From Brachypterus glaber (lineage: Eukaryota > Arthropoda > Insecta > Coleoptera > Kateretidae), in assembly GCA_958510825.1 (NCBI GenBank), contig OY294044.1, positions 84,490,895 to 84,554,894 on the forward strand: a stretch of DNA of 64,000 nucleotides, given 5' to 3'. Made by a program: the position numbers and the translations under genes. The notes under the pieces were generated by a model. It saw nothing but the letters and a program-made list of their open reading frames with translations. It was not told the origin of the DNA and ran no database searches. Shown here in pieces: positions 10,346 through 22,579 of the stretch (within the stretch, counting starts at the first letter, position 1; each line of letters opens with the position of its first letter).

Positions 10346-12394
10346 GCTCATTCCACGCCAAATAGGACTCTAAATTTTGGACAACGACTTCTTCGATTTT
10401 AATCATTTTTGGTATACTTGCTCTACGTATGCTTTATAAGAACTTATATAATTTTCAGATTTTTTTGGCCATTATTTATGGAGTTATGGCCTTTTGAAAT
10501 TGGCCAAAATTGCAAAATTCACTAAAACAGCCTGTTTTTAAACAGCTCTATCTCAGTAACGCTAAAAGATACAGATATAAAATATATATATATTTTAGAA
10601 GCATTTTGTTGTGTTTTAATATATTTTAAAGATATGTAAAATTTAGTGATTTTGGTGATGGTCACCAAAGTCGCCAATGTTTGGTGACGATTATCTCGGA
10701 ATACCCCCATCTTTGATTTTTTTAATAAAAAGATATAATAATCTGTAGATCTTTCTCCAACCATGTGCAAAAAATTCATAATGGGACGACCATAGGATTG
10801 CCTTGGGCAAAATATTAAAGATATAAATGTCAGTCAAAATTTCATTTCCCAACCACTTTTTAAAGCATAGTTTAATAATACTACTCTGTATTTTTGAAAT
10901 GGAAATGCTGATATATTTAATAACTATTTTATATTTATCTGCAATATTTTTTACTACGTCTGGTATACATATATTCTAGCAGTGGACCCGTCATTCGCAC
11001 GGTAATTTAGTTTTAGGAATTAATCAAACTACCATCAGTTCTTTTAATGCAATAATAAGATACTTACATAATATTTTTAAAAAAACCTTAAATTGAGTTT
11101 ATAAACATATGTACTAGCTGTGATACCCAATCTTCGCATGAGAAATCTAATTTAAATTTTACTTTCTTCTCCTGCGTTAGTATTTTTTTTTATTTTCTCG
11201 TCGTTTAATATAAAAAAAACAATAGTTTACCAATAGAAATCTGTGTGTCGGTCAATCTGTATATCTGTCTGTCCAAGAAAATTTGTGATCACTATAACTT
11301 GAGAACACTTTGAGCTAAAACCTTCAAATTTTAAATATAGATTCCTTATTCAAACAATTCGGCTAGGATTTTTTTGACCCCCTTACTCCACCTCAACATT
11401 TACCAAAAACAATTCCAACTGAAAACGTTTGGGCTCATTCCATGTCAAATAAAACACAAAATATTAAATTTTAAAGACAGACTTCTTCGATTTGTCTGAT
11501 TTTTGGCTTATATAGCATACGTACGTATGCTATGCATGCTTACTGAGAATTTGCCTTTTTTAGATTCTTTTGACATTAAACAATGTTTAGTAAACATAGT
11601 AGGCTTTACAAAATATGGCTAGTTATTATTAATTGCTTATTTAAACAAATTATAGAATATTATGAATGTCTAAAACATTCTGTAAAATGCAAAAATAATA
11701 CCTTGCCTAATTTTAATAAAAATCTAACTATTAAAAATTCCGTGCGAAAAACGGGTGTCTTGGCTAGTTATATTAAAAAAATTAATCAATTAACTTATAA
11801 TTCCGTTTGCAAAAAAGGTAATTTTAGTTTAAATTTGATTGAGGTAAAGTTAACATACAACGTACATCAAACTGTGGTCATAATATTACCAATAAATAAC
11901 AAATTGAGTTGCTACTATATTTTTAAAAATTTACCAAAGACGAATATATGGCGGTTCCATTTTGAAATTTGGGTAACTGTTAGAGAAATGTCTGAAGTTT
12001 AACATATATTTAAAAAAATAAAATCGAAGATGGCGTATTTTGAGTAAAATGTCACCAAAAATTGGTTACTTTGGTGACTATCACCAAAATCACCAAACTT
12101 AACTTTACTTTATTATTAAAATAACTTCCAACTAACAAGCTTTAAAATACACTTTGTCTGAAGTCTCTATATCTTACCGTTATAGAGATACAGCCGTTTA
12201 AAAATGATACGTTTTAGAAAAATTGGGCATTTTTGTCATCTTTAAAAGGCCAGAACTCCAAAAATAAATGTCAAAAAAATCTGAAAAAAAATCAGGTTCT
12301 TTTTGGACAAACATAGCACACTTGAGCCAAAAATAGGGCAAATCAAAGAAGTCAAAGTTTTCCTTGGGTCCTATTTGGCACAGAATCACCCATA
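10346..12394. mobile_element. 2-kb long-TIR element
   Basis: The left end (GGGCTCATTCCACGCCAAATA, in part) is mirrored by the right end (CCTATTTGGCACAGAATCACCC, in part). Similarity continues inward for about 350 bp: a GGCCTTTTGAAATTGGCC block faces its complement near 12,230-12,260, and GTCACCAAA clusters face each other near 10,660-10,690 and 12,050-12,095. A third copy of the end sequence (GGGCTCATTCCATGTCAAAT) sits inside at 11,431. The longest open frame inside (11,583-12,002, 139 codons) shows no recognisable domain and I do not call it a gene. Confidence 0.65.
10970..11430. other. Nested repeat segment inside the 2-kb element
   Basis: Sequences of the type TAGCTGTGATACCCAATCTTC and TCTGTCTGTCCAAGAAA, followed by AACTTGAGAACACTTTGAGC, look like the edge of another dispersed insect repeat. 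A similar block recurs at 60,830-60,900 (ATAACTTAAGAACGCTTTAGG) and at 1-55. The element is not named. Confidence 0.4.
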
Positions 12395-12623
12395 GGTATT
12401 TTTTTTGTCATTAATTTTGTTTTCCATTAAAATATGAAACGACAAAAAAATATGTTAGTTCGTCAAATTGTTAATGACTTAAACTACGTGTTTATTAAAT
12501 TAAAAGTCCAGTCTGTTATTTTTACCATATTATTTCGTTAAATGACAGCTGAATTCTAACATCGCAATATGATTGTTTTACAGTGTACTACGAAATATTT
12601 AGATAAATCTTCTGGGTTTTAGT

Positions 12624-12752
12624 GTATAGTGAACATTTTCTCGCAAGCAAGTCACGTTACTATCGTGCGCTCTCTCCCATTCTATAATTAAGAACGGCAA
12701 AGCGGGAAGAACATATGGTCACGTGACTTGTTTGGGAGAAAATGTTCACTAT
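12624..12752. mobile_element. Foldback MITE, 129 bp
   Basis: The termini TATAGTGAACATTTTCTC and GAGAAAATGTTCACTATA are exact inverted repeats, and an inner AAGTCACGT faces its complement ACGTGACTT. Non-coding. Confidence 0.8.
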
Positions 12753-12759
12753 AAAAAAT

Positions 12760-13820
12760 TATATCTGGTAGGTATGTACTATAAGAAAATTTGTTGATGT
12801 AAAGTTAACATTTACTTGGTTTAATGATAATCACTTAGTTTAAGAAATTATTTTTATCTGTCTAGACTCTGCATGCATAGCAAAGCAATTAGATTTCTTA
12901 TAATTTATAACAAATTTAATTATAACTTATAAATATGCCCTAGTTTAGAGAATATATATAAATATACCCTAGTTTACAGAATAGTTTTATAAATATCCAA
13001 TTTTGGCATGGATTTAATTTTGCTTTTTCCTTTTATGGTTCAATAACAAAGACCGGGAGAAAAGTATTCAAACTGGTCCACTGTAATTCCTTTTTTTTAA
13101 CGATAAGCACGACTTTGAGTTGTCATCTTGGGTGACTTGACTACTATTTTAGACTTCTTTGTTCAATAAAAAAAAAGTTTGTGAAGCGATATAAAAATAA
13201 AAATTAGAGAAATATGCCAAACTACTATGTTAATAGGCTATTAAAATATAAAGTACGTAAAATAATTGCAAGTACCCAAAAAAAAATAAAAATACTTGTT
13301 TTAAGTAACCCTCCTATTTGGGAGACTTGAAATACTGCCCTAAGACCTATTATAATTGACTCGAAACTCAAATATATTTTTTTTTAAAAGTTAAAACATT
13401 TATTTGCATTTTAAAGAAAACATGTAAGTACCTACAAAACAGGAAAATAAACATTTATTCAATAAATAATAAATAACTAATTAGGAAAAATTAAACAATA
13501 AAACAGTTTCCCCTATAAAGCATGAAGTAAACTGGGTACAAAAAAGTGTTTTTTTCTTACCCTATCTTTATATTTTTTAAAAATCAAATCACATGTAGGC
13601 TTTCATTAAATAAAGTGGTAGGTAATGTTAATGGTATCTGATTTTTGATTTGCTTCTGCTACTCACCGCTAAAGTGCAGCTTATATATTTTTAAAAGAGC
13701 GTTTCCTTGTTTCAAGTCGCACCACGATTTCAAGTCATCCAAATGACGGTATCTTAACCATGCATAAAAAAACCACCATAGTAAGCCAATAAATAATAAC
13801 AAGACCCAGAAACAATGTAT
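12760..13820. other. Unassigned AT-rich stretch
   Basis: It holds a short duplicated segment near 12,930-12,990 (ATGCCCTAGTTTAGAGAATA and ATACCCTAGTTTACAGAATA). No gene is supported. Confidence 0.4.
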
Positions 13821-13829
13821 TTATCTGCA

Positions 13830-13948
13830 AAAAAATAGTTTATTTGACAGAAATAAAACTTATTTGGACTTTTAATTCAATTGGCCATATCCAACCAATT
13901 ATTTTGTTTCGACTTTTTACATACAAATAAACTATTTTATCAGTGTAC
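13830..13948. mobile_element. MITE family X, copy 1
   Basis: The right end TAAACTATTTTATCAGTGTA and core AATTCAATTGGCCATATCC are shared with copies at about 16,612-16,690, 18,856-18,967 and 51,933-52,113. The ends are inverted versions of CACTGATAAAAYAGTTTATT. Non-coding. Confidence 0.65.
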
Positions 13949-14787
13949 ACAATATTTTTAAAAATATGCATCCTAGGGTTTTGAGGTATTTGAGGTCGCT
14001 GAAACTGAATACGATGTTAAAAATTTAAAATTTCAAATGACGGATTCAATACGGCATCGAAATTTTTAAAAAGTCCAAATTTGTTTGCTGAAAATTATTA
14101 AGTATTTTTGAAATCGGATTCGATCTCAACGACCTCCAAAAGCCTACTCTAATACTACTCAATAATTTTCGGCAAAAATATTGAATGTTTTAATATGGAT
14201 AATGAATGATATGGATCCGAAATTTTAAATTTTAAAATTGTAACATCGGATTCGATTTCAGCAACCCAAAAACGCTAGGATACCCATTTTGAAACATATT
14301 ATGTAATCTGTCAAAATTCTAATTAATTTGTCTATTTTAACAAGTTTGGGATCATTTATCTCGAAAACGGTGTGTGGTAGAAAACTTTTAGTTATTAGGC
14401 TAATAACTAGGCATAAGGTATATTCAGGATTTGTTGACACAACCCGGGCTTGAAATGTGTTTTATTTTGTAAAGCTGTGTTATTATCTGCCACACGGTAA
14501 GAAAGCTCCGACGAAAGGCGGAGGTATCAGGGAACGGCCAGCGCGCTCTCTTCTTTACGTTATGACGCGTCATAAGCGTCATAAAGCGAGTGTGCGTGCA
14601 AGTGAGAGGCACACACATTCTTCACATTCTTTGGATAGCCACAAATCCGTGTGTCAAACAATATTAATACATATTCTAGGACTAGAATGGATTGATTTTA
14701 TGTTTGAAAAGTGTATGTATTTTTCTACATCCTAAAGTAGTCGTAGATTTGTTTTTGCTGAAGCGTAGCAAAAACAGCCGTCAATCA
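13949..14787 (+). repeat. Composite tandem block, unit 1
   Basis: This is the first of two long direct copies (unit 2 at 16,690-17,640). It contains units of the type GAGGTCGCTGAAACTGAAT and TCGGATTCGATTTCAGCAAC, then a GC-richer stretch (TCTGCCACACGGT, GGAACGGCCAGCGCGCTCTC) and a tail CAAAAACAGCCGTCAATCA. The tail is cut by the 1.8-kb insertion. Short open frames on both strands (14,258-14,735) recur at the same place in unit 2 and are not genes. Confidence 0.7.
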
Positions 14788-16586
14788 CACGGTACCCCTC
14801 AATATTATTAAGTTACAAAAAAATGTGCCCAAAATCTAACATCGGATCCTAGTAGTGGAAGGTCTGAACATTAAATAACCACTTTCAGTAAAATCCCAAC
14901 CGTAGCGCTTTTGGAGAAAAGGCTTAACATCTCTTCAGGAGGATTCACGCTTCGTACCATTTATTTTTAGAAATGAGTTTACTTTAATCTTATATAATTT
15001 TTGCTGCAGAATTCGAATCCACTTGTAAAATTTTGCTAACTATTTGCATTTTCTATAAAAACGCAATTACTTATGCATTTAATGCTATTTTAAAACAACC
15101 ATATTAAAACAGTCTTTTAGTCTAACGGTTTTTTAGCAAGCTAAGAATAAAGCTTTATTCTTATACTTTAAAATTGTAAAATTATAAAACATAATATATT
15201 TATGTTTTGTACCTGCTAACCCATTTATAAAAAGATATTTAGAGATGCTTAAACCTAAATGTGTAGACTAGTGTTATTAGAAATGTTATTTTTTCTGACA
15301 GCGGTTCTCAATAAGTTATCAGTTCTTATTAAGGTTTTATAAAAAAACGTTATGTTTAAACTAAGGAAAAATGCCAATTTTACATTGTTTAAAAATAATT
15401 ATGTTGATTTATAATTTTAATTTCTAACTGTTTTTTTATTTTATGAACTGGATCTATAATTAAATTTCAAAACAATTTGTATTTGATTTTAATTATTTTT
15501 ACTGAACTATGGCAAGGTGAACTGAGGACTATGTTTTTTATATATTTGTATATATGCATGCATATTTATTTAGTACCTTATATAGCCTAAACTACTGGGT
15601 CGGTTTTAACGACAGGCAAAAATCAAAAGAATTATCACGCAAGTGATATAGGCGATATCAGGGCCGTGCGCAGGATTTGCTAATGGGGGGGGGGGTTTAT
15701 CAAATTTTTCAATCTTCAATAAAAGAACGTAAAAAATAAAGTATATTATAGAAGGAGAAGCGTTATTTGAGATCGTGTAAAAAACCAAAATCATAAAAAC
15801 GACGGGTATTTTCATTTTTAGGTTTCCCAAGATGATTAAGACCATTTACAGAATAATGTTTATCTGTTATAACCCAGGATCAAACCGTTCACCCAATCAA
15901 ATAATAATAAACCCATTTATTTTTTATTGATTATCTAGAAAAAAAATATCTGTTTAAGTCTGACTAAACGAAATTTTACCACAAAAAGTATTTTTGTACT
16001 TTTAGTAAAGTATAACGTATTAAATTTTGGTTTTGGGACCGCTGCATTTAATCTCCACGATTCTGCTAAATTTGACACTATAATCAAAATTTGACGGATA
16101 GCACAGTCTACAAAGTTAAGCATAAATATCTGAAACTATGGTTTAATTAAAGGGTCTGAAAGTGCAATATATACACATATTATGCTTTGAACTTTTAAGA
16201 TTTTAAAGAAGAAGCGTAAAGCTGAATTTTAGGCTCGCCAAAAGAGCGTTAGGTTAAAAAACTATTTTAATATAGTTGTTCTAAAATGGCATTAAATGCA
16301 GAAGTAATTGCGTTTTTCTAGAAAACGAAAAGAGTTAGCTAAATTTTTCAATGGGTTTCGAATTCTGCAGCAAAAATTATATAAGATTAACGCAAACTCA
16401 TTTCTAAAATTAAATGGTACGAAGCGTGAATCCTCCTGAAGAGATGTTAAGCTTTTTCTCGAAAAGCGCTACGGTTGGCATTTTACTGAAAGTGGTTATT
16501 TAATGTCCGCACCTTCCACTACTAGGATCCGTTGTTAGATTTTGGGCACATTTTTTTTTAACTTAATAATATTGAGGGGTACCGTG
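14788..16586. mobile_element. 1.8-kb TIR element with ATCA target duplication
   Basis: The ends CACGGTACCCCTCAATATTA and TAATATTGAGGGGTACCGTG are exact inverted repeats. Similarity extends inward as arms of about 375 bp (14,788-15,165 and 16,212-16,586). ATCA is duplicated at 14,784-14,787 and 16,587-16,590. The uninterrupted target, CAGCCGTCAATCAGCAAGGG, is present at 18,434-18,453 in another unit of the surrounding block, which confirms both ends. The interior is AT-rich and encodes no recognisable transposase. A 4-bp duplication would fit a Sola-like or similar family, but that is only a suggestion. Confidence 0.85.
15658..15700. repeat. G11 run with hAT-like end sequence
   Basis: CAGGGCCGTGCGCAGGATTT is followed closely by eleven consecutive G (15,685-15,695). 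This is typical of the start of many insect hAT MITEs. No partner end was found, so it is a fragment at best. Confidence 0.4.
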
Positions 16587-16611
16587 ATCAGCAAGGGAGA
16601 AACACCTGTTT

Positions 16612-16690
16612 ACAACCAAATAATTCAATTGGCCATATCCAACCAAATATTTCTTTGACACAAATGAACTATTTTATCAGTGTACACAAT
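16612..16690. mobile_element. MITE family X, copy 2 (partial)
   Basis: Shares ACAACCAAATAATTCAATTG and the right end ATTTTATCAGTGTA with copies 1, 3 and 4. The left part is missing at the junction with the preceding element. Confidence 0.6.
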
Positions 16691-17640
16691 ATTTTTAAAA
16701 ATAGGCATCCTAGGGTTTTGAGGGCGCTGAAACCGAATACGATGTTAAAAATTTCAAATTTCAAATGACGGATTCAATATGGTGTCGAAATTTTTAAAAA
16801 GTCTAAATTTGTTTGCTGAAAATTATTAAGTATTTTTAAAATCGGATTCGATTTCAACGACCTCCAAAAGACTACTACTAATACTACTCTCTAATTTATA
16901 TGGATGATGGATGATATGGACCCGAAATTTTAAATTTTAAAATTGTAACATCGGATTTGATTTCAGCAACCCCAAAAACGCTAGGATACCCATTTTGAAA
17001 CATATTATGTAATCTGTCAAAATTCTAATTAATTTTTATTTTTCGAAAACGGTGTGTGGTAGAAAACTTTTAGTTATTAGGCTAAGAATAATGCGAAAAT
17101 GAAGATAGCTAGCCATCTCCTTGGATAAATTTTAATTTGAAGAATTTTTTTAAAATTTGAAGTAAGATTGTGTACTTTGTAAATATTCGGACGTTTTTTT
17201 TGTCAAAATTAATAGAAAGCCCCTAGCACAAGTTTTGTAACTTATTTGGGGCTCTCCATGATTCTGTGTATCTATCCTACAATAAATAAATAAATAAATA
17301 AATAAATAGGCATTAGGTAGATGCAGGATTTGTTGACACAACCCAGGAACCTTGAAATGCTTTTTAATTTGTAAAGCCGAGTTATTATCTGCCACACGGT
17401 GAAATAGCTCTGACGAAAGGGGGAGGTATCACGGAACGGCCAGCGCGCTCTCTTATTTACGTTATGACGCGCCATAAGGGGTCATAAGACGTGCGTGCGT
17501 GCAAGTGAGAGACACACACATTCTTCACATTCTATCGATAGCCACATATCCGTGTGTCAAACAATATTAATACATATTCTTGGACTAGAATGGATTGATT
17601 ATATGTTTAAAAAGTGTATGTATTTTTAACCGAGTTCCAA
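16690..17640 (+). repeat. Composite tandem block, unit 2
   Basis: A direct copy of 13,949-14,735 with scattered substitutions and indels. An ATAA microsatellite (about seven AATA units, 17,279-17,308) is present here and not in unit 1. The GC-rich subregion (GGAACGGCCAGCGCGCTCTC) is well conserved between the copies. Confidence 0.75.
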
Positions 17641-17744
17641 AAAGGAGGAGGTAATCAATTCGACGTGTGCGTTGTGACGTCAGCAGCTTGCCGAGATGGA
17701 AGGACAACTATAATTTAGCTTCGATGACGTTACAAATTTACAAG

Positions 17745-17992
17745 TAAAAAATAAAAGCTTTTCGCAAAAAAAAATGAACCGACTTCTATGTCTCTAAAAA
17801 GTAAAAAATAAAAAATACTTAAGTCGGTGCCAATTTCACAGCAAACAATAATAAAATAATAAAAAGATAATTGTTATTAATTAATTTAGGGAATGGTGAA
17901 ATTGGCACCGACTTAAGTATTTTTTATATTTTACTTTCAAGACACAGAAGTTGGTTCATTTTTTTTTGCGAATAGTTTTTATTCTACTTCCT
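17745..17992. repeat. Inverted repeat of about 250 bp
   Basis: AATACTTAAGTCGGTGCCAA (17,815) is mirrored by TTGGCACCGACTTAAGTATT (17,902). The outer parts, GCAAAAAAAAATGAACCGAC and its complement, match the 102-bp repeats that follow. Confidence 0.75.
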
Positions 17993-18029
17993 AAAGCAGT
18001 CGTAGATTTTTTTTTGCTGAACCGTAACA

Positions 18030-18440
<411 letters not shown>

Positions 18441-18855
18441 CAATCAGCAAGGGAAAAACACTCGTTTACAACTTGTTGATTTTCTCGTGAGACGGATGTT
18501 ATTTTAATGGACTAGTTTATTAAATTATAGTTCAAGATAGGTCTTTAAAGCTTGGCTGCTTAATATTTAAATTTATTTTGCATTAGGCGAACATGTTTCA
18601 TATTATCCTTAAGTTAACCAAGTGTTAATGCCTTCTAAAATTTATGATAAGATATGGGTTAATATCAAAATTTTAGTTTTAATGATCACAAAAAAAAATA
18701 GCTATTTATACGTCCAACGTATACGCAGCTAAGTATACGTCCTGTATTCTTATTGTCTGAGCAAGTCACTTGATTATTCAGACTTTATAGATGGTATAAG
18801 TCCGACTTATATTTATTTCAAAATACATCTTGTACGTATTTTGTCCTATTATTAC

Positions 18856-18967
18856 ATAAAATAGTTTATTTGACAGAAATAAAATTTATTTCTCACAACC
18901 AAATAATTCAATTGGCCATATTTAACCAAATATTTTGTTGACACAAATAAACTGTTTTATCAGTGTA
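18856..18967. mobile_element. MITE family X, copy 3
   Basis: It runs from ATAGTTTATTTGACAG to AAACTGTTTTATCAGTGTA and shares AATTCAATTGGCCATAT with the other copies. Confidence 0.7.
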
Positions 18968-19034
18968 TAAATAGCCTGTTCCAAAAATAAAATGGTCAGA
19001 AAGAGTTTCAAGCGATATGAGTTATTTGTGATAC

Positions 19035-19185
19035 TGGCTTAGTTTACGCCATGGGTACTATATTTTAAGTTCAGGTAATTTTTATCTACCTATTTCTGTT
19101 TATAGCATTTTGTAAACAGAGATAGGTAGATAAATAGCACCTGGACTTAAAATATAGTACTCATGCTGTAAACTAAACCACTTGT
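19035..19185. mobile_element. Foldback MITE, about 150 bp
   Basis: TACTATATTTTAAGTTCAGG is mirrored by CCTGGACTTAAAATATAGTA, and ATCTACCTATTTCTGTTTA by TAAACAGAGATAGGTAGAT. The outer TTAGTTTACGCCATGG faces CATGCTGTAAACTAA. Confidence 0.8.
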
Positions 19186-19189
19186 GTTA

Positions 19190-21700
19190 GATACTTGTTA
19201 AAAGTATAAAAATACTTGATATAATAATTTTTGTGAAGTTCAGTTAGTACTTGGTTCTAAGAAATTAGTATTAGTAGGTACTATTTTTATTGTTTTGAAA
19301 TAGTCAGTATTATAGATATAGCTGTGTGTAAACTCTCTACCTATCCTAACAAACCTACCTATTCAGTAGTCAATTTAAAACTCAATACATATATACAAGA
19401 CATTTTATTATTTAAACCAAGCACTTTTACATAATTCAGGTTTTAACCAATTGCTCTAAGTAAGGTACCTACTTAACTACAATCAAGCATAATATTTAAA
19501 TTAAGTACTTAACATGCTTACGGATATACAAATGTTTGAGCCACTTGATCTGAGTATTATGTACTTGTTTTAGTAACCATTTGTCTGTGTGTGTGTAAAG
19601 TTTAAGTCAATTATATGTATTTTTTTATTTTAATAATATTTTAAAAATGATTTATAAATTTATAAATTTTGATATTAACCCATTTGCTTTTTGTTTTTTA
19701 GTAATTAATCACCTCTCCCAAGAAAATTAATTTACTATCTTTAATCTGGAAACTTGTTGGTGTATGTGCCGAAATTTTACATTTTAAATTGAAAGTCCTC
19801 GTGAACCCTAAAATTATTAAATTTAATTAAAAAGTTTTTAATTTATTCAGCCAAAATTATTTAATTTTAACGTGGATCAACCTCACACTGAAATACTGAT
19901 TTTTTTATTAGCATTATTTAGAAAATATAAAAGAATGTGGAATTAAAGACTATTATTTTGAGAGGTCGCTTAAAAATCATCTAAAATCTCATCTAAAATT
20001 TAAACGTAGCTAAACACATAGTTTTAAGTAGTATTGATAAAACTTATTTCTTTTAATTATTTTTGATTTTTTTTATTAGACGTACGTGTGTAAAACATAC
20101 TCTTCAAACAAAGGCAGATCTAGAATACTTATATCGGGTGTTTTACAAAGTTGGCCAGCCCCTATATCTTTTTTATTCCTAGAGGTAAAAAAAAATAAAT
20201 TTACAGGGTGTTAATTAGACCATATTTTGAATTATATAACCCCAACGTGTTCTTTTTTACTTCAGGTTTAACCGGAAACTACCCATAATTTTTATTTTTA
20301 AATAGAAGACGCGGTATATTTTTGCATATATCCATATATTATATGTATTCTCCATTATATCCTGTGTATTATCTCAAGTTTTTGACAAATTTTGACAGCT
20401 TTTGTCATTTTTTTTTCACAAGAAGCTAGCTAACCATGCAAGTCAATTTGTAAACAAATTTTAAATTTTTAACTTCTCAAATAATTTTTTTAAGGACCAG
20501 AGTTTGTAGCCGCGGTGCTTGGCTGCAAACCCAACTTTAAAATGGGCTAAATGGGCTAAATGGCGGAAAGTGCTATCAATGGAAATATAAAAATTAATAA
20601 AGGAATATTTATATTATCGAAAGTCATATTTGGTTTTTCTAACAAGCATTGCTGACGTCATCAGATTCTGCTGGCGTCGAAAAAAAGCCATTTTTTTAAT
20701 GAATAGAGAGAAGCAAAAATGTAATTAATTTTTTTTCCACTACTAGGTTTAGAACATACCATTATTTATCATGTTTTCAGACTGTGAAATCAATTTTCTT
20801 CACCTATAGCAGTAATAAGGTTTTCTCTCCTAGTATGAGTAAATTTTATAAATAATTGATATCTGCCACTTGATTTTCCTTGAACTGCAAAGACATGTCA
20901 TTGCTTATAATTTTTAATGGACAAAATGCAACAATATTTTACTATTGGATAAAAAATGAGCATGGCAAATATTATAAATGAATTAATTATGCACTAAAAA
21001 CTATCCAAACCAAAGATCCAAACTAGGTTCGCGTACTCGGTGCGTAATATACTATTAAACCATTATTTATTTATGTGTGTTAGATGCTGAAACCATGCAT
21101 TTGTAACTTTAATTTTAAATGATAAATGACAAAATTGAATACCACCCTATACGAAATAGGTATAAGCGTGATCGCTCGAAGGTTAAAATACGACCCTTTC
21201 AAAGAGATTTGTCAGATCAGTCATGTATGGGAATTGGGAATGTATACAATAGGGTGCCAGTGGCAGTGCCACACTGTGCCACCACTTTTTTTTTTGATTT
21301 TCGATGGGACTCGCTCGCATTTCTTCTCTTTATAATGTACGACCCAACAAGAACTTTTTTATCTTATTTTTTGATATTTTTTTTTTTAACGAAACGTCGA
21401 AAAACCAGAAAAATAGGATTAAAATCAATAAAATATCAAAATAAGAAATATAACTCATATGAATATGAGTACAATATCGACTCCTTACAGAGCTCATTTA
21501 GGATCTATCTAATAAAAATAATTAAATATAAAAAATGTCGTCCATACTGCTTGAATCCGGCAATGTTTCCAGAACCGATGCAGTATTTCCTCTCTGTACC
21601 GCAATGCCAATTCTTTGTATCAAGTACGATTTGGATTTCTTTTCGAAAGTTAAATTTTGAATGGTTCCTATTAAATTTTTAGCCTCTTCACCCCATGGGC
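19190..21700. other. Unassigned stretch
   Basis: No supported gene. The open frame at 21,119-21,682 (187 codons) has no recognisable domain, is rich in residues encoded by A/T-runs, and I do not call it. The short sequence AACTAGGTTCGCGTACTCGGTGC (in part) near 21,020 recurs at 29,288, so it belongs to a repeat. Confidence 0.4.
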
Positions 21701-21718
21701 CAAAAGTTTAAATTGAAT

Positions 21719-22575
21719 CTAATCTTTATACCTTAATATTTTCTTATTTTCTTCTAAACGGACGGCTTCCCCTGCCATATGGCATGTTAAATTAATATTT
21801 GAATTTGCCAAAGTGTCCCTACAAGTAGCATCCCACAATAATGCTTTACCATTCATCCATGGAATAAGTGATATGCCATCAGCACTTTTTCCGTCGGTTC
21901 TGCAACAGCCAGAAGGTTCAAGAATTAAAGGCACATCAGCAGATGATAGGGAACGTTTAAGGATGACAATAATAGCTGTATGTCGAGACCACTTTCCTGC
22001 ACTTTCAAGGCAAGATAGGTGACCCAAAACATCAACAGGTTCGCCGCAAGTGCAGTTATGTGGTTCGCAAACAGGTTCCCAATTCTTAAGCTGACCGATA
22101 TTCTAAAGGGCGAATAGTCTAAATGTGTCCCAAATATTGATAAAGGCAAAGCATTGAGCTAGGGTCCAGATTCTTTTTCTTTAACTGCAAGAAGTCTTGC
22201 CTTCTTTTTCAAATCCTCCGATGCCTCCAATAATAATTTAAAACTGTTTTCACAGACTAAAACATCCAAAGCTCGTTGGCTAGAAATTTTCGGGTTTCTT
22301 ATTGGCCAAAGAAGATATACATAATAAAGCCTCATTTACTGCGTCATCATGAGGACCAAATATTTTATTTGGAAGAAAAACCTCCATTAAAGGAGACGCG
22401 CCGTTAAATGAACTTTAAAAGGCTGAGTAGCATAAACTAGTTGCATCTCGAATGCCTAGATCTCCGTGTGAGACGGGTAGGCTTGATTGTTTTCCATTAC
22501 TATCAAGTATACAGTTAGTTATCTTTTCAAGAAAGTTCGTTATTAAATTATCATATTGGTTAAAAAAGTTTGGCC
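21719..22575 (-). pseudogene. C-terminus of a reverse-transcriptase-associated polyprotein (zinc-binding plus RPDG/WDAT region)
   Basis: Read on the minus strand, pieces in different frames join into one known layout. These are SHGDLGIRDATSLCYSAF near 22,430, then CEPHNCTCGEPVD with a following HLSCLESAGKWSRH near 22,000-22,060, then LEPSGCCRTDGKSADG and IPWMNGKALLWDATCRDTLA (21,820-21,900), ending in KKILRYKD. The C-x4-C-x-C, H and C spacing suggests a zinc knuckle. The (R)DG...WDAT pair resembles a PD-(D/E)xK-like nuclease core found at the C-terminus of invertebrate RT-bearing ORFs; that family memory is not verified here. The RT domain itself is missing. Several frameshifts and stops (for example after CYSAF) show decay. 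Confidence 0.6.
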
Positions 22576-22579
22576 TTCT

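Noticed and set aside
11583..12002. 139-codon open frame inside the 2-kb long-TIR element
   Set aside because: No DDE-type or DNA-binding motif is seen, and residues are dominated by AT-rich codons. It would be a candidate transposase by position only.
14258..14735. Three overlapping open frames of 60-92 codons
   Set aside because: They recur at the equivalent place in the second copy of the block on both strands without domains, so they are shadows of a repeat.
21119..21682. 187-codon open frame on the plus strand
   Set aside because: No domain or motif, composition follows A/T-runs (strings of F, K, I, Y), and there is no sign of codon selection or splice structure. Chance is more likely.
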